From: Betaproteobacteria bacterium
Lineage (GTDB): Bacteria > Pseudomonadota > Gammaproteobacteria > Burkholderiales > Thiobacteraceae
Reading direction: 5' to 3'
NCBI GenBank assembly: GCA_024641855.1
Contig: JAHECG010000003.1
Span: 1 to 64,000, forward strand
DNA: 64,000 nucleotides
This document shows, piece by piece, positions 27,443 to 35,351 of the stretch. Each line of letters starts with the position of its first letter. Positions within the stretch are counted from its first letter, which is position 1. Both the position numbers and the translations under genes were made by a program. The notes below the pieces were generated by a model. That model worked only from the letters and a program-made list of their open reading frames with translations. It was not told the origin of the DNA and did not search any database.

Positions 27443-27477
27443 AAATAAAAACCCCGGCACCATTTCTGGTGACGGGG
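27443..27477 (-). terminator. Rho-independent terminator of the PEP-CTERM gene
   Basis: A ten-base stem with one mismatch (27452-27477, loop ATTTCT). On the minus strand it is followed by TTTTTATTT, so it ends the minus-strand transcript whose last gene stops at 27504. Confidence 0.85.
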
Positions 27478-27503
27478 CTAATTTAAAGCATTTGGTGCAG
27501 TTT

Positions 27504-28439
27504 TTATTTGGCTTTGCGACGGCTGGAGAAACCCATGCCGAGCAGACCAATGCCGAGCAATGCGAGGGATGCTGGCTCAGGAACCAGTTTCGCATCGGAG
27601 TTTGCATTTTGACGAATAGACAATTGATATGTGTGGCCGGCTAATAAAGTGCCGGTGGTTCCAGCAAAATCATCGCTGCAACTATAAGCCGATGTCCCAT
27701 TGAACGGGGCATTACGGTTTAGCGTTTGGTTTAGGGTGCAACCTGTTCTAGTACCAGCGGCATTGTTAAAGTCAAACAGAACGGCATTGGTGTCAATGTC
27801 CGTGAGCTTGACGGTCAGCGAGGTCGATGCCTGAGAGTTGCCTGGGAATTTGGTGCCTGCGTCAGCAAACGCAATCAGATCAACTGCGCCATGGAAATTT
27901 ACGCCGATCGCGATGTTTTTCGCAAAGCTGAAAATGAAAGTAGAATTTAGACCAACATCAGCATTTGATGTACCCACGCCCTGTGCTAATAAGGCTACGT
28001 CGCTACGCACAGATGCATTGGCACCAGTAGTGCCAAAACCTAAATCGAGGGCCGAACCAACAAGCTTTTGATCAGCGTTGGAAAATTGAGCGCCGGGCGG
28101 CGGTGTTAGCACCGCAAAGTTATTTTCAATAGGTGCTGTCGCGCAGTTACCAACGCAAGCGCGTGCGAGGTCGGTGCTGCCGGCTTCAGTAATGCCCAGG
28201 TTGAAACTGCTGCCCGCAGATGGGTAGCCAGTCAACGCAGCGGATACGCCACCGTTGTTGGTTGCCACGATTGCTGCGAAATCGCTTAACTTTAAGGTGG
28301 TGCCGGTGCTGGCATCGCTCAGTAAAAAGTTGGTAACTTCAAAAGTTGAGCTTGCCAACACGCCGGCGTTGGCTGCGCCTGACATGCCCAGAGCAGCGGC
28401 AATGCTTAGCGCAATTAGCGTCTTTTTAGTGGATTTCAT
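27504..28439 (-). CDS. PEP-CTERM sorting domain surface protein
   Basis: A protein of 311 residues with a Sec signal peptide (cut near ANA-GV). The C-terminus is VPEPASLALLGIGLLGMGF plus a basic tail SSRRKAK: the PEP motif, one membrane helix and Arg/Lys cluster recognised by exosortase (EpsH/XrtA). The mature region is rich in Ser, Thr, Ala, Asn and Gly, looks all-beta, and has cysteine pairs (ARACVGNCA and a C near GCTLNQ with YSCSDD). It is probably released to the surface or matrix after cleavage. ATG 28439 is chosen because AGAGGAAC stands just before it; the in-frame TTG 28457 is less likely. An exosortase must be encoded elsewhere. Confidence 0.93.
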   Translation of the reverse strand: MKSTKKTLIALSIAAALGMSGAANAGVLASSTFEVTNFLLSDASTGTTLKLSDFAAIVATNNGGVSAALTGYPSAGSSFNLGITEAGSTDLARACVGNCATAPIENNFAVLTPPPGAQFSNADQKLVGSALDLGFGTTGANASVRSDVALLAQGVGTSNADVGLNSTFIFSFAKNIAIGVNFHGAVDLIAFADAGTKFPGNSQASTSLTVKLTDIDTNAVLFDFNNAAGTRTGCTLNQTLNRNAPFNGTSAYSCSDDFAGTTGTLLAGHTYQLSIRQNANSDAKLVPEPASLALLGIGLLGMGFSSRRKAK

Positions 28440-28495
28440 GGTTGTTCCTCTCTTCAATAATCCAGTTGAAAATAAATCTTCTTGCTATTTCATTA

Positions 28496-28511
28496 AGCAC
28501 TTAGTGTGCCA
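28496..28511 (-). promoter_or_regulatory. Sigma-54 (RpoN) type promoter of the PEP-CTERM gene
   Basis: On the minus strand this reads TGGCACACTAAGTGCT. It matches the -24/-12 consensus TGGCAC-N5-TTGCW at all but one base, with the invariant GG and GC correctly spaced. Transcription would begin near 28485, leaving about 46 untranslated bases before ATG 28439. Two near-identical motifs upstream are candidate enhancer sites. PEP-CTERM genes have been linked to the PrsK/PrsR two-component system, whose regulator is an NtrC-type activator. Confidence 0.65.
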
Positions 28512-28597
28512 ACACATAAATTATGTTTTATAAACAGTCGCATATAACTTTTTACTGGCGAGGTTTGAGGCATTTATCCGGATGCAGTGGGGCGAGG

Positions 28598-28614
28598 TGT
28601 AAAAAATTCTGACA
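28598..28614. promoter_or_regulatory. Putative activator site, copy 1
   Basis: TGTAAAAAATTCTGACA. It differs at a single base from copy 2 at 28731-28747. It lies about 90 bases upstream of the sigma-54-type promoter, a typical enhancer distance. Written on the coding strand of the PEP-CTERM gene it reads TGTCAGAATTTTTTACA. Confidence 0.6.
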
Positions 28615-28730
28615 ATCAAATTGGCGTTGACCAAGGGGTATACAACAGAGATAGCGAGGATTTGAAATAATGTTTAGTATAAACATTGTGTTACTAATTA
28701 TTATTTATTTGTTTCTTGAGATTCCTAGAG

Positions 28731-28747
28731 TGTAAAAAATACTGACA
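28731..28747. promoter_or_regulatory. Putative activator site, copy 2
   Basis: TGTAAAAAATACTGACA, the same 17-base motif as copy 1 with one change, same orientation, starts 133 bases apart. It is 80 bases before the start of the divergent FAD oxidase gene, so it could act on either gene. Confidence 0.6.
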
Positions 28748-28827
28748 CAAGATCAATTGTTTTCATATTTACAATGACTTATAAACTATACTGAAACCCG
28801 TGACAGCATAAACCCAGCGGATAGAAA

Positions 28828-30444
28828 TTGACAAAAATCAAACAAAACCAAGATGTCTCGGATGCGATAGTGGCTTGGCAAGAGGCTATCGGGGAACCGG
28901 CGGTTTTAAATGCTTCAACGAATACAGCAGATTTTTGTACTTTCGCTAGCGAATCTGCTGCTCTTGCCCGTTTGCGGCCAATAGACATAGACGGTGTAAG
29001 ACGTTGCTTGCAAATTGCCTCAGAACATGGGGTGGCGGTTTATCCCATAAGTACGGGGAGAAATTGGGGCTATGGCTCTGCTGTTCCAACGCAGGCCGCT
29101 GTTGTCCTTGATCTTTCGCGGCTGAATCAGATAACGGATTACGATGAAACGCTGGGCACGGTCAGCGTGCAGCCGGGTGTTTCACAACAGCAACTATATG
29201 ATTTTCTTCAGCAACATGGTGGAAGATTTTGGATGGATGCAACCGGCTCCAGCCCTGCGTGCAGCGTATTGGGCAATACCTTAGAGCGCGGTTTTGGTCA
29301 TAGCCCATACAGCGATCATGCGGGGCAATTGATCCGGATGGAAGTGTTGCTGGCGGATGGACGTCTAATTGAGACGGGCTTGGGGCATTTCCATACGGCT
29401 AAGGCCGCAGATAATTATGCCGCAGGCCTGGGGCCAGGACTTAGCCAACTGTTTTTACAATCTAATTTTGGTGTGGTCACGGGCATCACGATCAACTTAA
29501 TGCCGACACCGGATTATTTCCAGGCGGTATATTTTTCGATTGATCAACCCGCAGAAATTGCGCCGCTGATCGATGTCTTGCAACCACTACGCCTTAAGGG
29601 CGTGATTCGAAGCGCTCTGCATATCGGAAATGCGCACCGGGTTCTTTCTAGCATTCAGCAATATCCTTGGGCTGCAACCGGCGGGGTTACGCCATTGCCG
29701 GAGCCAGTGTTGCAGGCGTTTGGCCGACAATGGGATTTTGGGGCCTGGAATGGTTCAGGCGCGCTATATGGTACGCGGCGACAGGTGGCCGAGGCGCGCC
29801 GCAGCATAAAAACGGCCTTACGCAGCCAAGTAAAAAAATTGCGCTTTATGGATGACGAAACGCTGGCGCTAGCCAAGCGTTTCCAGAAACCATATCGCTG
29901 GGTTACGGGGATTAATTTGCCCGAAATGCTCAAGCTGATTGAACCCGTGCACAACATGATGAAGGGCAAGCCGACCGATAGGATTATCGCGAGTACTTAT
30001 TGGCGAAAAAAAATGGCCATACCGCAGGACATGGATCCCGATCGAGACCGCTGCGGGCTCATCTGGTGCGCGCATGTAGCGCCGACTAAGGGGCATTTCG
30101 CTAAAGAAATGACGGATATTAGTAGTGAAGTTTTATCTCGGCACGGTTTTGAGCCGGGCATGACGCTAACGATGATTAATGAACGCTGCTTGGATAACGT
30201 CGTCAGTATTTGCTATGACCGCGATGTGCCGGGCGAAGACCAGCGCGCTTTGGCTTGTTATGCGGAGCTTACGCAAAAGTTGATTGCTGCGGGTTATTTT
30301 CCCTATCGGCTGGGGACACATGCGATGCACCTGCTGCAGCAATATGGGGGTCAGGAATATCTTGCTTTGCTGGGACAGCTTAAGCATCTATTTGACCCGC
30401 ATCAAATCATTGCACCTGGCCGATATAGCGCGTCCGACCAATAG
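28828..30444 (+). CDS. FAD-linked oxidase of the vanillyl-alcohol oxidase / 4-cresol dehydrogenase type
   Basis: A protein of 538 residues without a signal peptide. The FAD-binding PCMH domain is clear (ISTGRNWGYGSAVP, TVSVQPGVSQQQLYDF, ATGSSPACSVLGNTLERG, GHSPYSDHAGQL). The C-terminal cap domain follows, with CGLIWCAHVAPTKGHF. This pattern fits VAO, eugenol hydroxylase and the PchF subunit of 4-cresol dehydrogenase, which oxidise para-substituted phenols or alcohols. No cytochrome partner lies next to it, so an oxidase or another acceptor is possible. The start is TTG 28828. The substrate is unknown. Confidence 0.85.
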   Translation: MTKIKQNQDVSDAIVAWQEAIGEPAVLNASTNTADFCTFASESAALARLRPIDIDGVRRCLQIASEHGVAVYPISTGRNWGYGSAVPTQAAVVLDLSRLNQITDYDETLGTVSVQPGVSQQQLYDFLQQHGGRFWMDATGSSPACSVLGNTLERGFGHSPYSDHAGQLIRMEVLLADGRLIETGLGHFHTAKAADNYAAGLGPGLSQLFLQSNFGVVTGITINLMPTPDYFQAVYFSIDQPAEIAPLIDVLQPLRLKGVIRSALHIGNAHRVLSSIQQYPWAATGGVTPLPEPVLQAFGRQWDFGAWNGSGALYGTRRQVAEARRSIKTALRSQVKKLRFMDDETLALAKRFQKPYRWVTGINLPEMLKLIEPVHNMMKGKPTDRIIASTYWRKKMAIPQDMDPDRDRCGLIWCAHVAPTKGHFAKEMTDISSEVLSRHGFEPGMTLTMINERCLDNVVSICYDRDVPGEDQRALACYAELTQKLIAAGYFPYRLGTHAMHLLQQYGGQEYLALLGQLKHLFDPHQIIAPGRYSASDQ

Positions 30445-30452
30445 GGTAAAAC

Positions 30453-31220
30453 TTAGTCACCGCGAATCAGCCGTTGTGTAATACCAATCTCGTCGCTGGG
30501 GCTGAATGCAAATGGATAGAGCGAGCGTACATTTGGAACCTCCTGCATGGCGCCGCCGTATTTTGCAGTATTTTCAGATATATGCTCACAGGTTAGGCGG
30601 AGCAAAATGGCTGGCGCGTTGACTCGCGGACACATGCGTTCTTCACCTAACTGCGCAAAGCCCAACATGCGTTTGTAAAATAGTGCGTGGCGCGGATTAA
30701 CCTCAATGACCAAGTCAGTTGCGCCATGAATTTTGTGGGCATAAATGTAGGCAAGGTGAAACAGCGCAGCTAAAACTCGCTTGGAATGAGACTCCTGGTT
30801 GACTGCAAGTTTCGTGAACTCGCAAACCAAGCGTTTATCTTGGCGCAGGCGGTCAATCTCATCCTTATATAGCTGATCAACCAATAGTCCGGTACTGGAG
30901 TCAAGGCCGAGCGTAAGCGTTCCGATAACACGGCCTTTGAGATCGGCCATTAGTGTGATGCGGTTTGGTGTATCGCTAAAAATTCCGCTGGTATCATAAC
31001 CACGCCAAGCGTACATTTTTTTGATTAATAAATCAGCGGATTCGCGCCGACCTTCAGAGTTGGCCAAGCGCACTTTGAACATGTCTTGATCTAGGGAAAG
31101 GCTGTTGGTGCCAGAAAGCTCTTGGCGTTCGAGCGTCAAGCTATGCAGCGGACTGTGGCCTAAAGGTAAATCTACAATGGTTTTAGACCAATTATCCGCA
31201 GGTATATTGTCAGTATTCAT
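30453..31220 (-). CDS. FeeM-like N-acyl amino acid synthase (GNAT fold)
   Basis: A protein of 255 residues. FKVRLANSEGRRESADLLI, NRITLMADLKGRVIGTLTL, CEFTKLAVNQE, RVLAALFHLAYIYAHKI and IEVNPRHALFYKRMLGF match the FeeM-type family, GNAT-fold enzymes that join a fatty acyl group from acyl carrier protein to an amino acid. Relatives often occur in bacteria with exosortase systems. I take ATG 31220; ATG 31226 and TTG 31238 are possible. It converges on the FAD oxidase with eight bases between stops and diverges from the YcgR gene. Confidence 0.83.
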   Translation of the reverse strand: MNTDNIPADNWSKTIVDLPLGHSPLHSLTLERQELSGTNSLSLDQDMFKVRLANSEGRRESADLLIKKMYAWRGYDTSGIFSDTPNRITLMADLKGRVIGTLTLGLDSSTGLLVDQLYKDEIDRLRQDKRLVCEFTKLAVNQESHSKRVLAALFHLAYIYAHKIHGATDLVIEVNPRHALFYKRMLGFAQLGEERMCPRVNAPAILLRLTCEHISENTAKYGGAMQEVPNVRSLYPFAFSPSDEIGITQRLIRGD

Positions 31221-31317
31221 GAGCATCCAACCATGCAAAGCAATTTAAAACAGGTTTATCTAGCGCCAATTACGTATTTTATGGACAATATCGGTTCATT
31301 TCGTTAGTAAGTTAATC

Positions 31318-32070
31318 ATGTCCGAATCAGAACAAGAAAATTTATTTCAAAGCGCCCTGCCTGATGAATACGCTAAATATCAAATCCAGTCGCGTCAAGA
31401 AATTGCACAAATACTACGCGCTATCATGCGTCAAAATGAAATGGTTACCGCCTATTTCAACCATGGGGCTGACTTTTTACTAACCTCGGTTTTGGATGCG
31501 GATCCCGATTCCGGCCGATTGGTGCTGGATTGTGGCCCCGACCCGGAAACAAATCTTCGCGCGCTATCCAGTAACAAATTCGTTTTCGTCTCAAATCAAA
31601 ACAGCGTCAAAATTCAGTTTAGCACCTCAGCGTTGAAGCAGATCGAATATAAGGGTCGTCCAGCTTTTCGCACGCAGTTACCAACCAGTTTATTGAAATT
31701 GCAACGCCGTGAATTCTATCGATTAGTCGCACCAGTGCGCGTGCCATTACGATGTGTGGTACCGGATTTTGCGGGAACTCGGTATGAAACGGAGGTGGGG
31801 GACATTTCTGTCGGTGGAATTGGCATCAGTTTCCCAGAAATAATAGCGCTAGAGAAAGGGGTATTGCTGGCCAATTGCCGTATTGTCTTGCCAGAAGAGG
31901 GAACTGTGGTTAGCGCATTAGAAGTCAGAAATTTACAAGAAATTACGCGCCCCACCGGGCAGTCCATATTGCGCGCAGGATGCGCATTTGTGGGTATTCC
32001 TACGCCACATCAGGCGATGATTCAGCGTTATATTATTCGGATCGAACGTGAGCGACGCGCCCTCAGTTAA
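31318..32070 (+). CDS. YcgR-like cyclic-di-GMP-binding protein with PilZ domain
   Basis: A soluble protein of 250 residues. The N-terminal half is the YcgR beta domain and the C-terminal half is PilZ. Both cyclic-di-GMP contacts are present: the RxxxR element in QRREFYRL and D-x-S-x-x-G in DISVGGIGI. YcgR acts as a flagellar brake in enterobacteria, but related proteins also act on pili or secretion. No flagellar genes are in the window. It could respond to cyclic di-GMP made by enzymes such as the GGDEF/EAL protein at 3223-6726. Confidence 0.88.
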   Translation: MSESEQENLFQSALPDEYAKYQIQSRQEIAQILRAIMRQNEMVTAYFNHGADFLLTSVLDADPDSGRLVLDCGPDPETNLRALSSNKFVFVSNQNSVKIQFSTSALKQIEYKGRPAFRTQLPTSLLKLQRREFYRLVAPVRVPLRCVVPDFAGTRYETEVGDISVGGIGISFPEIIALEKGVLLANCRIVLPEEGTVVSALEVRNLQEITRPTGQSILRAGCAFVGIPTPHQAMIQRYIIRIERERRALS

Positions 32071-32142
32071 CTTCTCCCGCGCTCTTTATCTCGATTAGCA
32101 TTAGGTTGCGCTGGGCGCGCAAATCCATCTTTAATCAGCCAG

Positions 32143-33708
32143 TTAGAAGCTATAGCGCAATTCAGTATAGGCGCGGTCTTGGTTATTGTATTGACCGAAT
32201 AGCCCAAGGGCTTGTCCTTTGAAAATATCCAGCCCAAGTCGCAGCCGCAAGTTTTTTTCCACCGCCCACGTTAGGCTTGGGCGTAATAACCAGTCGGTAC
32301 GATTAAGACTGGCAATCCATAATGCTTGGGCTTCAATATGATTGGTTAGTTTGCCATTGAGTAGCAAACTAAAGCCATTTTCATGCTTTGAAGGAATAAT
32401 GTTCGGGTTGTGGTTAAAGAAGGCGCGCTGGTAAAACTGTACGTTGAAGCGGGTATCGGCGGGCAATGGAAAATCCAGGCCGGCCACCCAGTCCAGGGTG
32501 TTTTGTGGCACGACGCCATCCGTATCGGTTACGCTGGTAACGTTGAATTGACGGCCATGCGTATAAACGCCTTCCCCTTTAAGCACGAAAGAGCCAAAGT
32601 CCTTGGCGAAAGTGCCGCCAATTTGGTCGATGCGGTCATGCCGCGCTTCGTAGACGAAGGTCGTTTGCGGCGCGGTGACAATCGAACGATAGAAGGTTGG
32701 CGCGGCATCAACACTGCTGTAATAGAATCCAGAAACATCCCAACCATTTTTTAAGGTGGATAGGCGCAAGCCATAATTAGTGTTATTCAGATTGCGCGTC
32801 GGCCTAATTTCATTTTTGAATTGTGAAGCAATGCCGGGCGGGGTTGGCAACGCCGGGAAAAAATTAGCGCCGGGTTTGCCGGTTTCATTATAAGTTGCTA
32901 CAGGAATCCATAATAATTCCGCATGAAAGTCGTCTTTAAAGTATTCGGCGCGCGCAGCCCATTGCGGAATTCGTAATACATCGAAATCAGGCAAGATAAA
33001 TTCGCGCATGTCTTTTGCAGAAACGACGTCAGCGAAAAATAAACCGACTACCTCACCCCACACGACATGTTGGCGGCCAAGCCGGAATTCCCAGTTACCA
33101 GCGTCGACGTCCAGGTAATTCTCGCGCAGATTGAAATTAAACCGCTGGTTGTTACGAACCTCTGCGGAGTAATCGTTTTTATAAAGATCGTATACCGTAT
33201 CGTAGTCGAGCCGTGCGCTTAGTTTCCACTTGAATTGATCATTCAATTTTCCCTGATCGCTGATTTCTGCGCGAGTGAGAATTTTTGACCAATGCGCTGG
33301 CGAGGCCGTGGTGCGGGCTACTTCTTCCTGGAGAAAGCCTTTTAACTTTGAAGGTGGCGCAACTTGTCTTTTGGGGGTATCAAGGACATCGCCAAACAGC
33401 GCGTCTTTTGCGTCGGATTTTTTTGCGGGGGCGACGCTTGGTTTATTGAGAGGTTCATCGTCGGCGAACAGTGAATCGCGGGAGCCCGGCAATTGTTCAC
33501 CCGTCGATTGTGCGACGAGAATCGGTGTCTTATCTGGCGCTGCAATACGTGATGGCGTGGTAAAACTTAAGCGGCGGGGTGCCAAAAGAAATTCATCCGC
33601 AGGGGTCGTCGGCGTGGCTTGACGGGAAACCTCGGCATTTGCAGCCGTCACGCTAAAGGCCAGCGCGCAAATGAATCTCAGTCGGATATTCGTGAACGGT
33701 CTTATCAT
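32143..33708 (-). CDS. Outer-membrane beta-barrel protein, DUF1302-like
   Basis: A protein of 521 residues. The start ATG 33708 lies ten bases after GGAGGG, giving a signal peptide RLRFICALAFSVTAANA. An unusual Pro/Lys/Asp-rich segment follows (mature residues 30-130) containing two similar bits, DSLFADDEP and DALFGDVLD. The rest is alternating beta strands with LGRQHVVWGEVVGLFF and IPQWAARAEYF, features of DUF1302-type porin-like barrels. It ends in Phe after YTELRYS, as outer-membrane proteins do. It starts four bases after the ABC ATPase stop, so it is probably the outer-membrane part of that system. Confidence 0.8.
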   Translation of the reverse strand: MIRPFTNIRLRFICALAFSVTAANAEVSRQATPTTPADEFLLAPRRLSFTTPSRIAAPDKTPILVAQSTGEQLPGSRDSLFADDEPLNKPSVAPAKKSDAKDALFGDVLDTPKRQVAPPSKLKGFLQEEVARTTASPAHWSKILTRAEISDQGKLNDQFKWKLSARLDYDTVYDLYKNDYSAEVRNNQRFNFNLRENYLDVDAGNWEFRLGRQHVVWGEVVGLFFADVVSAKDMREFILPDFDVLRIPQWAARAEYFKDDFHAELLWIPVATYNETGKPGANFFPALPTPPGIASQFKNEIRPTRNLNNTNYGLRLSTLKNGWDVSGFYYSSVDAAPTFYRSIVTAPQTTFVYEARHDRIDQIGGTFAKDFGSFVLKGEGVYTHGRQFNVTSVTDTDGVVPQNTLDWVAGLDFPLPADTRFNVQFYQRAFFNHNPNIIPSKHENGFSLLLNGKLTNHIEAQALWIASLNRTDWLLRPSLTWAVEKNLRLRLGLDIFKGQALGLFGQYNNQDRAYTELRYSF

Positions 33709-33712
33709 GCGC

Positions 33713-34483
33713 TCATGTCCCTCCAATGGGTGCGTTTGTTGGCGCAACATTATTTGCTGCGCTGCTGCGTTCGCGCACCATGGACCAATGATTGTTGGTG
33801 CGGGTTCCGAGCATGGTAATGCCGCCATCTTCAACGCGGATCAAGCGATCAGCCATGGCCATGACATGGCGGTCATGGGTCGAAAAAATGAAGGTTGTGT
33901 TGAGGCGACGGTTGATTTGCTTCATCAATTGCAGAATGTCTTTGCCGGTTTGGAGGTCGAGATTGGCAGTGGGCTCATCTGCCAACACAATAGAAGGTTT
34001 GATGACGAGAGCGCGGGCGATGGCCACGCGTTGTCTTTGCCCGCCACTCAGTTGGTTGGGGCGGTGGTCGGCATATTTGCTCAGTCCGACCATGTCGAGA
34101 AAATAGGCAATGCGTTCACGTCGTTCCGTTTTTGATAGCGCTTTGCGCTGGAGTAATGGATATTCGACATTTTCCGCAGCCGTTAAAACCGGGAGTAGGT
34201 TGAAAGTCTGGAAAATAAAACCAATCGTGGTGGCGCGTAAATCGGCTAACTGATCCGGCGTTTTACCACTGACATCGTGATTGTTAATAAAAATCTTGCC
34301 GCTGGATGGAGTGTCGATGCAGCCAATCATATTTAGAAGCGTTGTTTTACCACTACCGGACGGGCCGGCGATGGCGAGAAAAACCCCTGGCTCGATCGCT
34401 AAGGTAATATCTTTTAGCGCTTGGACTTTTTGTTCGCCGAGAAGATAATATTTATTGACGTGCTCAACGCGAACTACGCTCAT
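33713..34483 (-). CDS. LolD/MacB-type ABC transporter ATPase
   Basis: A protein of 256 residues. Walker [14 protein letters not shown]-loop [13 protein letters not shown], signature LSGGQRQR and Walker [14 protein letters not shown], with the switch His in FSTHD. The sequence is of the LolD/MacB/FtsE group, which powers mechanotransmission rather than import. Its permeases are the two FtsX-like proteins encoded divergently at 35352-37788. The last 30 residues after GGITMLGTR are atypical and may be unstructured. Confidence 0.93.
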   Translation of the reverse strand: MSVVRVEHVNKYYLLGEQKVQALKDITLAIEPGVFLAIAGPSGSGKTTLLNMIGCIDTPSSGKIFINNHDVSGKTPDQLADLRATTIGFIFQTFNLLPVLTAAENVEYPLLQRKALSKTERRERIAYFLDMVGLSKYADHRPNQLSGGQRQRVAIARALVIKPSIVLADEPTANLDLQTGKDILQLMKQINRRLNTTFIFSTHDRHVMAMADRLIRVEDGGITMLGTRTNNHWSMVRERSSAANNVAPTNAPIGGT

Positions 34484-34507
34484 TACTGCTCCGCCTAGCT
34501 TATACGC

Positions 34508-34548
34508 TGTGTATAGTAGAGTGAATTCATCTCAATGGAGTATACACA
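34508..34548. promoter_or_regulatory. Divergent control region with an 8-base dyad
   Basis: TGTGTATA at 34508-34515 and TATACACA at 34541-34548 are perfect complements 25 bases apart. They lie between the start of the ABC ATPase gene and the LolA-like gene. The GGAG ribosome-binding site of the latter is inside the dyad. It may be an operator for both transcripts or a hairpin that hides the ribosome-binding site. Confidence 0.4.
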
Positions 34549-34552
34549 ATAT

Positions 34553-35335
34553 ATGATGAACGCAAAAATCCCCAGAACAACGCGCGCTATAGCGCTGGTG
34601 CTTTATCTCGGAATTAGTAACGTTAGTGTTGCCGCCGAAACGCCCGCCGCTGTTACCGAAGATCAGCTCGCCAGAGAGATTGTAAAGAAAGCCGATGCCG
34701 TGCGCTTCCCGCAAGAAGGCTTTCAGGTAGACGTCACAATTACGACAAAGCATCCGGGGGATAACCCCGATGCCAGAAAATACCGCGTTCTTTCCAAAGG
34801 TAACGAAAACGCTGTTGTAATGGTGGTTGAACCGGCTTCAGAGCGCGGCCAAATCATGCTGATGAAAGAGCGAGATTTATGGATGTTTTTACCGGAGGTT
34901 TCTCAGCCCGTTCGCCTGGCGCTTTCTCAGCGTCTTACCGGGCAAGTGGCTAACGGCGATTTGGCGCGCGCCAACTTTAGCGGTGACTATGTTCCACGCG
35001 TATTGCGCACCGACACCATCGACGGGGAGCTATATCAAGTTTTGGAGCTAAAAGCGGTAGATCGTGGCGTGACCTATCAAAAAGTCGTGTATTGGGTAAA
35101 GCAGGCCAATACGTGGCCCTATAAAGCAGAGTTTTATTCTTTGTCTAACCGGCTTTTGAAGACTTGCAAATATGAGAACTTTCAAAACATGGGCGGCAAG
35201 GTGCGTCCCACGCGATTGTTGATGGAAGATGCGTTACGGCAGGGCGAACAGTCCGTGCTCGAATACCAGAAAATGAAATTGCGGGATTTGCCCGATAAAA
35301 TTTTTACCAAGGATTACCTGAAAAAGTTGGAATGA
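34553..35335 (+). CDS. LolA-like outer-membrane lipoprotein-sorting protein
   Basis: A protein of 260 residues with a signal peptide (MMNAKIPRTTRAIAL..., cut at SVA-AET). The mature domain has the LolA-like half-barrel pattern: DQLAREIVKKADAVRFP, DVTITTKHPG, MLMKERDLWMFLPEV, RLTGQVANGDLARANF, VYWVKQANTWPYKAEFYS. The family carries a hydrophobic ligand across the periplasm. ATG 34553 is preferred because GGAG lies 12 bases before it; ATG 34535 would place the signal late. It is the first gene of the permease operon. Confidence 0.88.
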   Translation: MMNAKIPRTTRAIALVLYLGISNVSVAAETPAAVTEDQLAREIVKKADAVRFPQEGFQVDVTITTKHPGDNPDARKYRVLSKGNENAVVMVVEPASERGQIMLMKERDLWMFLPEVSQPVRLALSQRLTGQVANGDLARANFSGDYVPRVLRTDTIDGELYQVLELKAVDRGVTYQKVVYWVKQANTWPYKAEFYSLSNRLLKTCKYENFQNMGGKVRPTRLLMEDALRQGEQSVLEYQKMKLRDLPDKIFTKDYLKKLE

Positions 35336-35351
35336 CCGAGGATCGTTTCGA

